From Kitasatospora sp. MAP12-44 (GTDB lineage: Bacteria > Actinomycetota > Actinomycetes > Streptomycetales > Streptomycetaceae), in contig NZ_JARZAE010000004.1 in NCBI RefSeq assembly GCF_029892095.1, forward strand, positions 5,642,001 through 5,706,000: a stretch of 64,000 bases of DNA, written 5' to 3'. The translations under genes and the position numbers were made by a program. The notes beneath the pieces are model-generated. The model saw only the letters and a list, made by a program, of their open reading frames with translations. It ran no database searches and was not told the origin of the DNA. Of the stretch, positions 34,714-43,800 are shown piece after piece; position 1 is the first letter of the stretch, and every line of letters begins with the position of its first letter.

Positions 34714-36321
34714 TCAGTCGACGCATGGGATGCCGCCCATCTTCACCGGCGGCCCCTGCATGGGCAGGCCGGCCACCGGGTCCTGCGGGTCGAGGGAGGC
34801 CGCCGCGGCCTGCGGCGGGGAGCCGCCGCCCGGCGGGGTGTAGGAGCTGCCCAGGGTCAGTTCGACGTGCCCGGCGCGGATCGCCGCTCCGGGGGTCGCG
34901 GTGACGCCGTAGCGGGCCGCGATCTGGTCGGCCGCCTCCTTGGCGCCGGGGCCGTAGACCACCGTGGTCCGGCTCTGCCGCGGCCCCTGGCCGACCCGGC
35001 CGGCCGTGAAGCCGAGGGCGGCCAGCGCCTTGGACTCGGTGGCCGCCGCGCCGGCGACGGCGGAGGTGTTGACCACGTCGACCGTGCCGGGGGCCCTGGC
35101 GGTGGCCTCCGAGGGGCTCGGGCTGTCGGCGGGCGCGGAGGTGGCCGGTGCTGCCGGTGCGGCCGGCGCCGGGGCGGGGTCGTGCCCGGTCAGCTGCTGG
35201 ACGATCCGCTTGATCTGCGCCGGGTCCACCTTGTTGACGTCCTGGCCGTTGATGGTCGCGAAGCCGGCGATCGGCAGGGTGCTGGCCTCGACGTGGCCGC
35301 CGGAGAGGTTCGGCGCCTGCTGGGCGAAGTCCAGGATGTTCCACTGGTCGTCCATCACCACGTCCTTCTTGACCACGTCGAAGAGCTGCTGCATCTTCCC
35401 GAGGTCGCCGAGCACGCCGTTGCTCTTCAGCTTGGCCACCACCGAGGCGATGAAGGCCTGTTGGCGGTGGGTCCGGTCCAGGTCGCCATTGGCGAGGTTG
35501 TGCCGCTGGCGGACGAAGGAGAGCGCCTGCGAGGCGTTCACGCTGTTGAGGCCGGCGGTGAAGTCGGCGCCGGAGCCCTGGCCTTCCATCGCCGGGTCCC
35601 TGGTGGCGTGGTTGAGGCAGACCTGGATGGGCTCGACGGCCTTGGCGATGTCGTAGAAGCCGAGCAGGTTGACCTCGGCGAAGTGGTCGATCGGGATGCC
35701 GAGGAAGGACTGGACGGTCGCCAGGGTGGCCCGTCGGCCGGCCTCCCGGGTCTGCCGCTCCAGCTCGGGCTTGGAGAGGCCCTTGCTGCCCAACTTGGCC
35801 TCGGCGATCGACTTGGCGATGCCGTAGGCCTCCTTGATCTTGTGCATCTTCCCGTCGGCGCCGACCGTCTGCACATAGTCGTCGCGCGGGATGGAGAGCG
35901 CGATGACCTGCCCGCCGTTGGCCGGGATGTGCATCACCATCAGGGTGTTGGTGTTGTAGCCGCCGACCTCGCTGCTGGATCCGGCGTGCAGCTCGTCCTG
36001 GACGAACTGGCCGGGCAGGTCGTCGCCGTTCATGTCCTTGCGGCTGTCCAGTCCGATCAGCAGCAGGTTGACGGAGTTGTCCAGGCGCGGCGGCGCGCCG
36101 TTGCGCAGGCCGTTCAGCGCGCTGGAGGTGGTCAGGCCGGTGGTCAGCGAGGTGTACGCGTACCAGGTGAAGCCGCAGGTGCCGAGGATGGCCAGCGAGG
36201 TCGCGCAGGCGACCGTCCGGCCGGCGACGATCAGCGGGGAGGTGCGGCGCCGCGGTGCGGTCGATCCGGCGCCCGGTCGGCGGCGGGGGGCGCGCCGACC
36301 GGCTCCGTTGTGTTCAGCCAC
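34714..36321 (-). CDS. LytR-CpsA-Psr (LCP) family cell-wall ligase with LytR_C domain
   Basis: A 535-residue envelope protein: basic cytoplasmic N-terminus, one membrane helix (about 30-53), an extracellular LCP domain (about 82-310; LLLIGLDSRKD, IALSIPRDDYV, RQRHNLANGDLDRTHRQQ provide the phospho-binding Asp/Arg residues), a Pro/Ala linker, and a C-terminal LytR_C domain (about 415-485). LCP proteins attach glycopolymers such as teichoic acids or arabinogalactan-like polymers to peptidoglycan. GTG 36321 has GGAGG five bases before it and lies inside the end of the upstream gene (8-nt overlap). Confidence 0.92.
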   Translation of the reverse strand: MAEHNGAGRRAPRRRPGAGSTAPRRRTSPLIVAGRTVACATSLAILGTCGFTWYAYTSLTTGLTTSSALNGLRNGAPPRLDNSVNLLLIGLDSRKDMNGDDLPGQFVQDELHAGSSSEVGGYNTNTLMVMHIPANGGQVIALSIPRDDYVQTVGADGKMHKIKEAYGIAKSIAEAKLGSKGLSKPELERQTREAGRRATLATVQSFLGIPIDHFAEVNLLGFYDIAKAVEPIQVCLNHATRDPAMEGQGSGADFTAGLNSVNASQALSFVRQRHNLANGDLDRTHRQQAFIASVVAKLKSNGVLGDLGKMQQLFDVVKKDVVMDDQWNILDFAQQAPNLSGGHVEASTLPIAGFATINGQDVNKVDPAQIKRIVQQLTGHDPAPAPAAPAAPATSAPADSPSPSEATARAPGTVDVVNTSAVAGAAATESKALAALGFTAGRVGQGPRQSRTTVVYGPGAKEAADQIAARYGVTATPGAAIRAGHVELTLGSSYTPPGGGSPPQAAAASLDPQDPVAGLPMQGPPVKMGGIPCVD

Positions 36322-36937
36322 GACGACCTCCGCTCTCCAGGGTGACCCGCGCCAGCACGACGGCGAGGGCGGCCGCGATGGCCCACGCCATCACCGGGAA
36401 TCCGTGGATGGCCCAGCGCACGGCCTCGGTGGCCAGCGCTCCGCCGTCCTGGTACTTAGACGAGTCGGCCAGTAGTTGGGATGCGGCCGTGGTGACGAGT
36501 ACCACCGGAGGAGGGGCGGGAACCACCCACCACCAGCCGGCCGGGGTGCTGAGAAACGCGGCCCCGGCGGTGCCGAGCACGGTCAGCACGGCGAGCAGCC
36601 AGCCCGGCCCCGAGCCGAGCAGCTCGTCGAAGAGCGCGCCGACCAGCGGCAGGCCCAGTGCCAGCGTCGCGGCCGCGGGGCCGGAGCGGTGGTCGGCGCC
36701 GAAGGCCTTGCGCGCTCTGGCGGCACCGGGGGAGCGGCGGCTCGGCGGACGGCTCGCGGCGCGCCGCTCGCGCGCGCGGCCGGGGGCGGCGGCCTGCGGG
36801 GCCCGTCGGCTCTCGCGCTGCCGTCCGTCGCCCGGTCTCCGGTCGGCGATCCGCTCGGCCGGTGCCCGGCGCGGTCCCGGTACGTCGGCATGCCCCTCTG
36901 CCTCGTCGGCGGGCACGCCCGCCCTTTGGCCTGCCAT
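36314..36937 (-). CDS. DUF6542-type small membrane protein
   Basis: A 207-residue protein. The first 90 residues are very basic, Arg/Pro-rich and probably disordered; the rest has four hydrophobic segments (ATLALGLPLVGALFDELL, WLLAVLTVLGTAGAAFL, WVVPAPPPVVLVTTAA, MAWAIAAALAVVLARV). I recognise the layout as a DUF6542 actinobacterial membrane protein of unknown function. ATG 36937 has AGGAAC just upstream. It is the first gene of a two-gene unit with the LCP ligase, suggesting an envelope role. Confidence 0.7.
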   Translation of the reverse strand: MAGQRAGVPADEAEGHADVPGPRRAPAERIADRRPGDGRQRESRRAPQAAAPGRARERRAASRPPSRRSPGAARARKAFGADHRSGPAAATLALGLPLVGALFDELLGSGPGWLLAVLTVLGTAGAAFLSTPAGWWWVVPAPPPVVLVTTAASQLLADSSKYQDGGALATEAVRWAIHGFPVMAWAIAAALAVVLARVTLESGGRRG

Positions 36938-37065
36938 GTTCCTACCCTCGATAGTTGCAAAATGAAGCACATGTTCTGCTGTCGGAGAGTGGGTCTCCGG
37001 GTTCCGGAGATCCGGAAGGCTATCGGGTTCCCAGGAGTGTGCCGAACGTAACACTTGCGCAAGAG

Positions 37066-37115
37066 AAATACTGTTGACCTATTATTGATCAATTATTGCC
37101 ATAATCGATCAACTC
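37066..37115. promoter_or_regulatory. AT-rich palindromic island
   Basis: This 50-bp stretch is mostly A/T in an otherwise very GC-rich window. It has an imperfect palindrome centred on TGATCA (37085-37090), a second CGATCA 17 bp further on, and a TTGACC (37074-37079). It lies between the divergent DUF6542/LCP unit and the TPM-like gene and probably holds their promoters and an operator. Confidence 0.5.
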
Positions 37116-37220
37116 GACTGCGGCTGGCCAAAGTTGAGATACCGTCAAGAGCCCACCTGGGAATCCCTGGTGATCACTGGGCTCCGGGGAATGGTTTGGC
37201 GGCCCGGTAGCGTCTGGGAT

Positions 37221-38609
37221 ATGAGATTCGTTGCTCGCCGTATCCGGGCCACCGCTCCGGGCGCTGCCCTGCTGGCACTGCTCGGGGTGCTGCTCCTGCT
37301 CGCCCCCGGCGCCGCGTCCGCCGCGGGCGGCCTCGACGCCGCCTCGTCCGCGCTCAAGCAGAGCAGGGTCTACGTGGACCCGGCGATGACGGGCCAGTTC
37401 AGCCAGGCCCAGGCCGATGCGCTGACGGCCAGGATCAAGGCCGCCGACAAGCCGATCTTCGTCGCGGTGGTGCCCGCCACCGACCAGTACCCGGCCAAGA
37501 CGGTGATCAAGGACCTGCGCACCAGCACCGGGATCACCGGCGTCTACGCCGTCTGGCGCGGCACCGCGTTCAAGGTCGACAGCGACGCGTCCGCGCTCTC
37601 CCGGCAGGCCTCGCTCAACCTCGGCCAGGCCGCCTTCGACGCCCACCAGGGCGACATCGGCGGCACCCTGAACAGCTTCGTCGACACCGCCGCTCCGCAG
37701 GTCAAGGGCCACGCGCCGGGTTCCTCGGGCTCGTCCGGCCTCGGCGTCGCGGCGATCGTCGTCCCGCTGGCGCTGCTGGCCCTGGCCGGCACCGGTGTCT
37801 TCCTGCTCTTCCGCCGCGCCGCCAAGCGCAAGGCCGAGCAGCAGGCCGCCGAGCTGAACCAGCTGCGCACCGTGGTCGACGAGGACATCACCGCCTTCGG
37901 TGAGGAGCTGGAGCGACTGGACTTCAGCCCCTCGGCCGCCGACGCGGACGACGTCCAGCGCGCCGACTACACGCACGCCCTGGACGCCTACGAGACCGCC
38001 AAGCGGACCATGGACGCGGCCAAGCGGCCCGCCGAGGTCACCGCCGTCACCGAGGCGCTGGAGGACGGCCGCTTCGCGCTGGCCACGCTGGCCGCCCGCC
38101 GCGCCGGCCGCCCGCTGCCGGACCGCCGCCCGCCGTGCTTCTTCGACCCGCGGCACGGGCCGTCCATCCAGGATGCCGAGTGGGCGCCGTACGGTGGCGC
38201 GGCCCGGACCGTCCCGGTCTGCGCGGCCGACGCCCAGCGGCTGGCCACCGGCCTGGACCCGGCGATCCGCACCGTCCAGACCGACCAGGGGCCGCAGCCG
38301 TACTGGAACGCGGGCCCGGCCTACGGTCCGTGGGCGGGCGGCTACTTCGGCGGCTACGGTTCGGGGCTGCTGCCCGGCCTGCTGGTCGGCACCATGCTCG
38401 GCTCGGTCTTCTCCGGCGGCGACGGCTGGGCGGACTCCGGCCGGGCCGGCTACGACGACGGCGGCGGCGGGCAGGGCTTCTTCGACGGCGGGGACTTCTC
38501 CGGCGGCGACTTCAACCCGCAGGACTTCGGCGGCTTCGACAGCGGCGGCGGCGACTTCGGGGGCGGCGGGGACTTCGGTGGCGGAGACTTCGGCGGCGGG
38601 GACTTCTGA
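37221..38609 (+). CDS. Secreted/membrane TPM-domain-like protein with glycine-rich tail
   Basis: A 462-residue protein: signal peptide to about residue 35 (ASA cleavage), a TPM-like extracellular domain (about 40-160), a membrane helix at about 174-196 (LGVAAIVVPLALLALAGTGVFLL), a cytoplasmic helical region, and a Gly/Asp/Phe-rich tail (about 370-462) made of GGGDF repeats. TPM proteins have been linked to photosystem repair and protein handling; function here is unknown. ATG 37221 is placed 7 nt after TAGCGT (37208-37213), a probable leaderless start. A 13-bp hairpin follows. Confidence 0.75.
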   Translation: MRFVARRIRATAPGAALLALLGVLLLLAPGAASAAGGLDAASSALKQSRVYVDPAMTGQFSQAQADALTARIKAADKPIFVAVVPATDQYPAKTVIKDLRTSTGITGVYAVWRGTAFKVDSDASALSRQASLNLGQAAFDAHQGDIGGTLNSFVDTAAPQVKGHAPGSSGSSGLGVAAIVVPLALLALAGTGVFLLFRRAAKRKAEQQAAELNQLRTVVDEDITAFGEELERLDFSPSAADADDVQRADYTHALDAYETAKRTMDAAKRPAEVTAVTEALEDGRFALATLAARRAGRPLPDRRPPCFFDPRHGPSIQDAEWAPYGGAARTVPVCAADAQRLATGLDPAIRTVQTDQGPQPYWNAGPAYGPWAGGYFGGYGSGLLPGLLVGTMLGSVFSGGDGWADSGRAGYDDGGGGQGFFDGGDFSGGDFNPQDFGGFDSGGGDFGGGGDFGGGDFGGGDF

Positions 38610-38621
38610 GCCTGCCGTACC

Positions 38622-38659
38622 AAGGGCGGACCGGTCGCTTCGGCGGCCGGTCCGCCCTT
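38622..38659 (+). terminator. Hairpin after the TPM-like gene
   Basis: AAGGGCGGACCGG (38622-38634) pairs with CCGGTCCGCCCTT (38647-38659), followed by T and CCG. Confidence 0.7.
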
Positions 38660-38699
38660 TCCGTTTGAGAATGAAACCCGCTGTGGCAGGCTGTTCGGG

Positions 38700-39182
38700 G
38701 TGACCGCCAACCCCGCTCCCCGTCCGCCGGGCCGCCCCTGCTCGATTGCCTCCGCCCTGCAGGTACTGGGCGAGAAGTGGGCGCTGCTGGCCGTTCGCGA
38801 GCTCTTCTACGGCAACCACCGCTTCGACCGGATCGTGCGCAACACCGGGGCCCCGCGCGACCGGCTGACGGCCCGGCTGCGCGCGCTGGAGGAGGCCGGG
38901 GTGGTGGAGCGCAGGCGCTACCAGGACCGCCCGCCGCGCTACGAGTACCACCTCACCGAGGCCGGCCGGGACCTCGCGCCGGTCACCCAGGCGCTGCTCG
39001 CCTGGGGCGACCGCTGGGCGGTGGACGAGCCCCCGGTCACCCTGCTGCACCAGGTGGCCGGGCACCCGCCGCACCCGCTGGACGCCGCCTGGCTCTGCCG
39101 GGTCTGCGGGGAGGAGGCCGGTCGGGAGGTCGCCTTCGACATTCACTCGCCCGGCTGGGACCACGCGGGGCCGACCGAGTGA
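38700..39182 (+). CDS. HxlR-family winged-helix regulator with C-terminal CxxC extension
   Basis: A 160-residue HxlR regulator: the GRPCSIASALQVLGEKWALLAVRELFYGNHRFD core (C14 is the conserved redox cysteine of some members) followed by a winged helix to about residue 105. Unusually there is a 50-residue C-terminal extension with CRVCGEE (C133/C136) that could be half a zinc ribbon. GTG 38700 stands 7 nt after CAGGCT (38687-38692), with TTGAGA 16 bp further up, so the transcript is likely leaderless. No obvious target gene is adjacent. Confidence 0.85.
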   Translation: MTANPAPRPPGRPCSIASALQVLGEKWALLAVRELFYGNHRFDRIVRNTGAPRDRLTARLRALEEAGVVERRRYQDRPPRYEYHLTEAGRDLAPVTQALLAWGDRWAVDEPPVTLLHQVAGHPPHPLDAAWLCRVCGEEAGREVAFDIHSPGWDHAGPTE

Positions 39183-39195
39183 CGGAGACTGCGCG

Positions 39196-39687
39196 TCACC
39201 TGGGCTGATAGCCGAAGTCCTGGGTCCACCACGGGCCGCCCGGGCCCTGCCGCAACCCGGTGCCCAGGGTGCTGAAGTGACAGTCCAGTAGGTTGGCGCG
39301 ATGGCCCGGGCTGTCCATCCAGGCGGCCACCACGGCCTGCGGGGACGGTTGGCCGCGGGCGATGTTCTCGCCGCCCAGGTAGCTGATGGAGGCGGCCCGG
39401 GCGCGGTCCCAGGGGGTGCGGCCGTCGGGGTCGGTGTGGTCGAAGAAGCCGCGTTCGGCCATCTCGTCGCTGTACGCCTGGGCGAGCGAGTCGAGCCGCA
39501 GGTCGGCCGCCAGCGGCTCGCAGCCGGCCTGCCGCCGGTGCTGGTTGACCAGGCCGAGCACGGCCTTGGCGGCGTCGCCCGCAGTGGCCTCCTCGGCGGT
39601 GGCCGGGCCGGCGGCCGCGAGGGCGCAGAGGGCGATCGCGAGCCCGAGGGCGAGCCGTTTCGGCAGGTGGCGAGTGTGTCGGGGCAT
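39196..39687 (-). CDS. Secreted SCP/CAP-family protein
   Basis: A 163-residue exported protein: signal peptide (about 1-31, RLALGLAIALCALAAAGPATA) and a CAP domain with VNQHRRQAGCEPL, GENIARGQ and WMDSPGHRANLLD. Bacterial SCP proteins are extracellular with unknown or lipid/protease-linked roles. ATG 39687 is chosen because GAGG lies about 10 nt before it; ATG 39711 has no ribosome site. It is convergent with the HxlR gene. Confidence 0.85.
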   Translation of the reverse strand: MPRHTRHLPKRLALGLAIALCALAAAGPATAEEATAGDAAKAVLGLVNQHRRQAGCEPLAADLRLDSLAQAYSDEMAERGFFDHTDPDGRTPWDRARAASISYLGGENIARGQPSPQAVVAAWMDSPGHRANLLDCHFSTLGTGLRQGPGGPWWTQDFGYQPR

Positions 39688-39793
39688 GGCGCCGGGTCCT
39701 CGATTCGTCACCGTGGGTGTCCGTCAAGGACTGTACGTGAGGGCCCCCGGGCATGGCAGGAGGTGTGCGGTATTGCCCGACTAAGGTCGTGGG

Positions 39794-40072
39794 ATGCAAG
39801 AAAACGTCCGAGTCACCGCCTGGGTGCGGGGTAGCGTCCAGCAGGTCGGCTTCCGTTGGTGGACCAGGGCCCGCGCTCTGGAGATCGGCCTGACCGGCTA
39901 CACCAGCAATCTGGGCGACGGCCGGGTGCAGGTGGTCGCCGAGGGCCCGCACATCGACTGCGAGCTGCTGCTGGCCAGGCTCCGCGGCCCTGGCACCCCG
40001 GGCCGGGTGGCGGGCGTCACCGAGATCTGGAGCGCCACCGGCGAGGGCTACGACGGCTTCGCCATCCGCTGA
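39794..40072 (+). CDS. acyP: Acylphosphatase
   Basis: A 92-residue acylphosphatase. The phosphate-binding GSVQQVGFRWW (catalytic Arg) and the catalytic Asn in GYTSNLGDG are complete. It hydrolyses carboxyl-phosphates such as acetyl phosphate. TAAGGT (39782-39787) stands 6 nt before the ATG and there is no ribosome site, so the message may be leaderless. It precedes smc, as in several actinobacteria. Confidence 0.95.
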   Translation: MQENVRVTAWVRGSVQQVGFRWWTRARALEIGLTGYTSNLGDGRVQVVAEGPHIDCELLLARLRGPGTPGRVAGVTEIWSATGEGYDGFAIR

Positions 40073-40469
40073 GCGCCACAATCACCGGATCAGGTGATGC
40101 CGGAGTCAACCTACGGTGCCCGGCGGTTGCGGTTGACGCGTACTCGTGGTTGACTCCGCATCGGGCAGTGATCCACCTCCATCTGGTGGACACCTCCGCG
40201 ACCCCATGGCGTGCCAATCCCGCCATGCAGGTGACGGCGCCGTCGTAGCGCGCGGTGATCGTGTTGACCCGTACGGTCTTTGGTGAGACGCTGGAAACCC
40301 GGCACACGACCGCGATTTTCGGGCAGGGCCATGCCCTGTGGCCGTACATCCACAGTGTTTGACCTGTAGTGCCCAGCCAGCACTGCCCGTCGTCCGCAGC
40401 GCGTGCGTCACCCTTCCCCTCGACCTATACCGTACCGGTTCGGTCACTCAGCGTGGAGGACCATTCATC
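40073..40469. other. 397-bp non-coding region with repeated GGTTGAC half-sites
   Basis: No open frame here has coding composition. It holds a short ATCACC/GGTGAT hairpin just after acyP (40081-40098), an 11-bp inverted repeat CGGAGTCAACC (40101-40111) / GGTTGACTCCG (40148-40158), another GGTTGAC at 40131-40137, and a CAGGGC-CAT-GCCCTG hairpin near 40324. Probable control region for the small gene downstream; it could also encode an unannotated RNA. Confidence 0.45.
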
Positions 40470-40673
40470 ATGGCAAAGGCGCTTCTCGGGTACGTCGGCG
40501 GCCCCGACCCGCGAATGCTTTCCGAGATGCGGCGGCTTCAGCAGCGCGTCCAGGACCTGGAATCCGAGTTGAATCGGATGCAGGCGGAGAACGACGCACT
40601 CGTCGCTGTCGCTGACGAGCACTCTCTGCTCAGCAGCATCGATCTGGGACAGCGGGAGCCCGCGCTCACCTAA
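40470..40673 (+). CDS. Small coiled-coil protein next to smc
   Basis: A 67-residue protein. After a short MAKALLGYVGGPD head, residues 15-50 (PRMLSEMRRLQQRVQDLESEL) form a strongly predicted amphipathic coiled coil. No membrane segment. A good GGAGG lies upstream of ATG 40470. A protein of this type beside smc is, as I recall, conserved in streptomycetes, but no function is known to me. Confidence 0.8.
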   Translation: MAKALLGYVGGPDPRMLSEMRRLQQRVQDLESELNRMQAENDALVAVADEHSLLSSIDLGQREPALT

Positions 40674-40897
40674 CCCCGATCGACGTCGACCGGCCCCGAA
40701 CCGGCCGACATCGCCGCATGTTGACGCATTCCGCATCCGCACGGGACGCGATCATCAGGGACGCCCTTACCGGCGTCCCTTCGTCGTTTCGTCGGCCATG
40801 TCACCCGTTTTCCAGAGGCTGCCCAACGCCTGCCGCCATGAAACCGTCGAGCCCGGTCAGACCGGGTCCGGTCAGTTCCTGCGGATACAGTCGATCC

Positions 40898-43800
40898 GTG
40901 CACCTGAAGAGCCTGACGCTGCGTGGCTTCAAGTCCTTCGCCTCGGCGACCACGCTGCGCTTCGAGCCGGGCATCACCTGCGTGGTCGGCCCGAACGGCT
41001 CCGGCAAGTCCAATGTGGTCGACGCGCTCTCCTGGGTGATGGGCGAACAGGGCGCCAAGTCACTGCGCGGCGGCAAGATGGAGGACGTCATCTTCGCCGG
41101 GACCACCGGCCGCGCGCCGCTGGGCCGGGCCGAGGTCAGTCTCACCATCGACAACAGCGACGGCGCCCTGCCGATCGACTACGCCGAGGTGACGATCACC
41201 CGCACGATGTTCCGCAACGGCGGCAGCGAGTACGCGCTGAACGGCGAGACCTGCCGCCTGCTGGACATCCAGGAGCTGCTCTCCGACTCCGGCATCGGCC
41301 GCGAGATGCATGTGATCGTCGGCCAGGGCCAGTTGGACTCGGTGCTGCACGCCGACCCGATGGGCCGGCGCGCCTTCATCGAGGAGGCGGCCGGCGTGCT
41401 CAAGCACCGCAAGCGCAAGGAGAAGGCGCTGCGCAAGCTGGACGCGATGGCCGCCAACCTCAACCGGGTGCAGGACCTGGTGGCCGAACTGCGCCGCCAA
41501 CTCGGCCCGCTCGGCCGGCAGGCCAGGATCGCCCGGCGGGCCGCGGGCATCCAGGCCGACCTGCGCGACGCCCGGCTGCGGCTGCTCGCCGACGACCTGC
41601 TCACGCTGCGCCGGGCCGTCGAGGCCGAGGTGGCGGACGAACTGGCGCTGCGACTGCGCCGCTCCACCGTCGAACAGCAGCTGGCGGCCGCGCAGCAGCG
41701 CGAGGCCGTCCTGGAGGCGCAGGTCGAGCAGCTCGGACCGCAGCTGGAGAGCTCCCGGCAGGCCTGGTACCAGCTCTCCGCGCTGGGCGAACGGACCAGG
41801 GGGACGATCGGCCTGGCCGAGGCGCGGGTGCGCCACGCCGTGGCCGGCGGCGCGGTCGAGGAGCGGCCTGGGCGCGACCCGCAGGAGCTGGAGCGCGAGG
41901 CCGAGCGGATCCGCACAGAGGAGGCCGCCCTCACCGAGGCGCTGGAGCAGGCGCAGGACGCGCTCGCCGAAGCCGTCGACGCGCGCGGGGAGTTGGAGCG
42001 CGCGCTCGCCGTCGAGGAGCGCCGGCTGAAGGCGGCCGCCCGGGCCGGCGCCGACCGCCGCGAGAGCCTGGCCCGGCTGCAGGGGCAGGCCGCCGCAGCC
42101 CGCTCCAAGGCGGCCGGCGCCGAAGCCGAGATCGGCCGGCTGGCCACCGCCCGGGACGAGGCGGCCCAGCGCGCGCGGTCCGCCCGGCAGGAGTTCGAGC
42201 TGCTCCAGGAGCAGGTGGCCGCCCTGGAGACGGGTGACGAGGAGTTGGACGCGCAGCACGAGGCGGCGCGCGAGCGACTGGCAGGCGCGGAACGGCAGTT
42301 GAGCGCCGCCCGGGAGGCCGCGAGCTGCGCCGAACGGGAGCGCGCCGCGCTGACGGCCCGACATGAGGCACTCTCGCTGGGCCTGAGGCGCAAGGACGGC
42401 ACCGGCGCCCTGCTGTCCGCCGCCGACCGGCCCGCCGGGCTGCTCGGCCCGGCTGCCCAGCTGCTGCGGGTCGCCCCCGGCCACCAGGTGGCGATCGCCG
42501 CGGCGCTCGGCGCGGCGGCGGACGCGGTGGTGGCGGACGGCCTGGACACCGCGGCGCAGTCGCTGCGGCTGCTCCGCAAGGAGGACGCCGGCCGCGCGGC
42601 GCTGCTGATCGCCGACCCCGAGCGTCCGCCCGCGGCGCCCGCCGCCGCGCCGCTGCTGCCCGCCGGAGCTGTCCCGGCCGCCGACCTGGTGGACGGCCCA
42701 CCGGCGCTGCTCGCCACGGTGCGCGCGCTGCTCGCCCGCACCGCCGTCGTCGCCGACCTGGACGCGGCGCAGCAACTGCTCTGCGCCCACCCGGAACTGA
42801 GCGCGGTCACCGCCGACGGCGAGCTGCTGGCGGCCGGCTTCGCCCAGGGTGGCTCGGCTGCCCCGCCCAGCCTGCTGGAGACCCAGGCGGCGGTGGACGA
42901 GACCGCCCGCGCCATCGAGGAACTCACCCTCCGCTGCACCGAGTCGGCGCGGCAGCTGGAGCAGGCCAAGGCGGCCCGCGCGGAGTCGGTCGGCGAGGTC
43001 GAGCAACTGGCCGCCGCCCGCCGCCGGGCCGAGCGCGGGCGCGCCGAGGTGGCCGGTTCGCTGGGCCGGCTCGGCGGCCAGGCCCGCGCGGCGGACGGCG
43101 AGGCCGAGCGCAGCGCCGCCGCCGTCGAGCGCGCCGAGCAGGGCCTGAGCGCCGCCCGCGCCGCCGCCGAGGAGCTGGCCGCCCGGTTGGAGGCGGCCGA
43201 GGAGCTGGCCGACCACGCCGACGACGAGCCGGACAGCACCGAGCAGGACCGGCTGGCCGAGGCCTCCGGGCACGCCCGGCAGGTCGAGATGGAGTCCCGA
43301 CTGGCGGTCCGTACGCACGAGGAGCGGGTCCGCGCCCTGGCCGGCCGGGCGGACGCGCTGGACCGTGCCGCCCGGACCGAGCGCGAGGCCAGGGCCCGTG
43401 CGGCGGTGCGCCGTCGGCGTGCCGAACGGGACGAGGCGGTCGCCGCGGCCGTCGTCGACGGCGCCCGGCAGCTGCTGGCCCGCCTTGAGGTCTCGCTGGC
43501 CACCGCCGACGCCGAGCGGGCGGCGGTCGAGGAGACCAGGGCCGGCCGGGAGGGCGAGCTGCGGACCGAGCGCGAGCGCGGCCGCGAACTCAAGGCCGAG
43601 CTGGACAAGTTGGTCGACGCGGGCCATCGCGACGAGGTGCTGAGAGCCGAGAAGCGGCTGCGGATCGAGCAGTTGGAGGCCAAGGCGCTGGAGGAGTTCG
43701 GCATCGAGGGCGGCGAGCTGCTCGCCGCCTACGGCCCCGACCAGCCGGTGCCGCCGTCCACGCCGGAGGAGGGCCGGGAGCCGGGCCCGGCGCTCCCGTA

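Noticed and set aside
40106..40447. Minus-strand frames in the acyP-smc gap that could be a decayed gene
   Set aside because: No recognisable domain and composition not like neighbouring genes; treated as non-coding.
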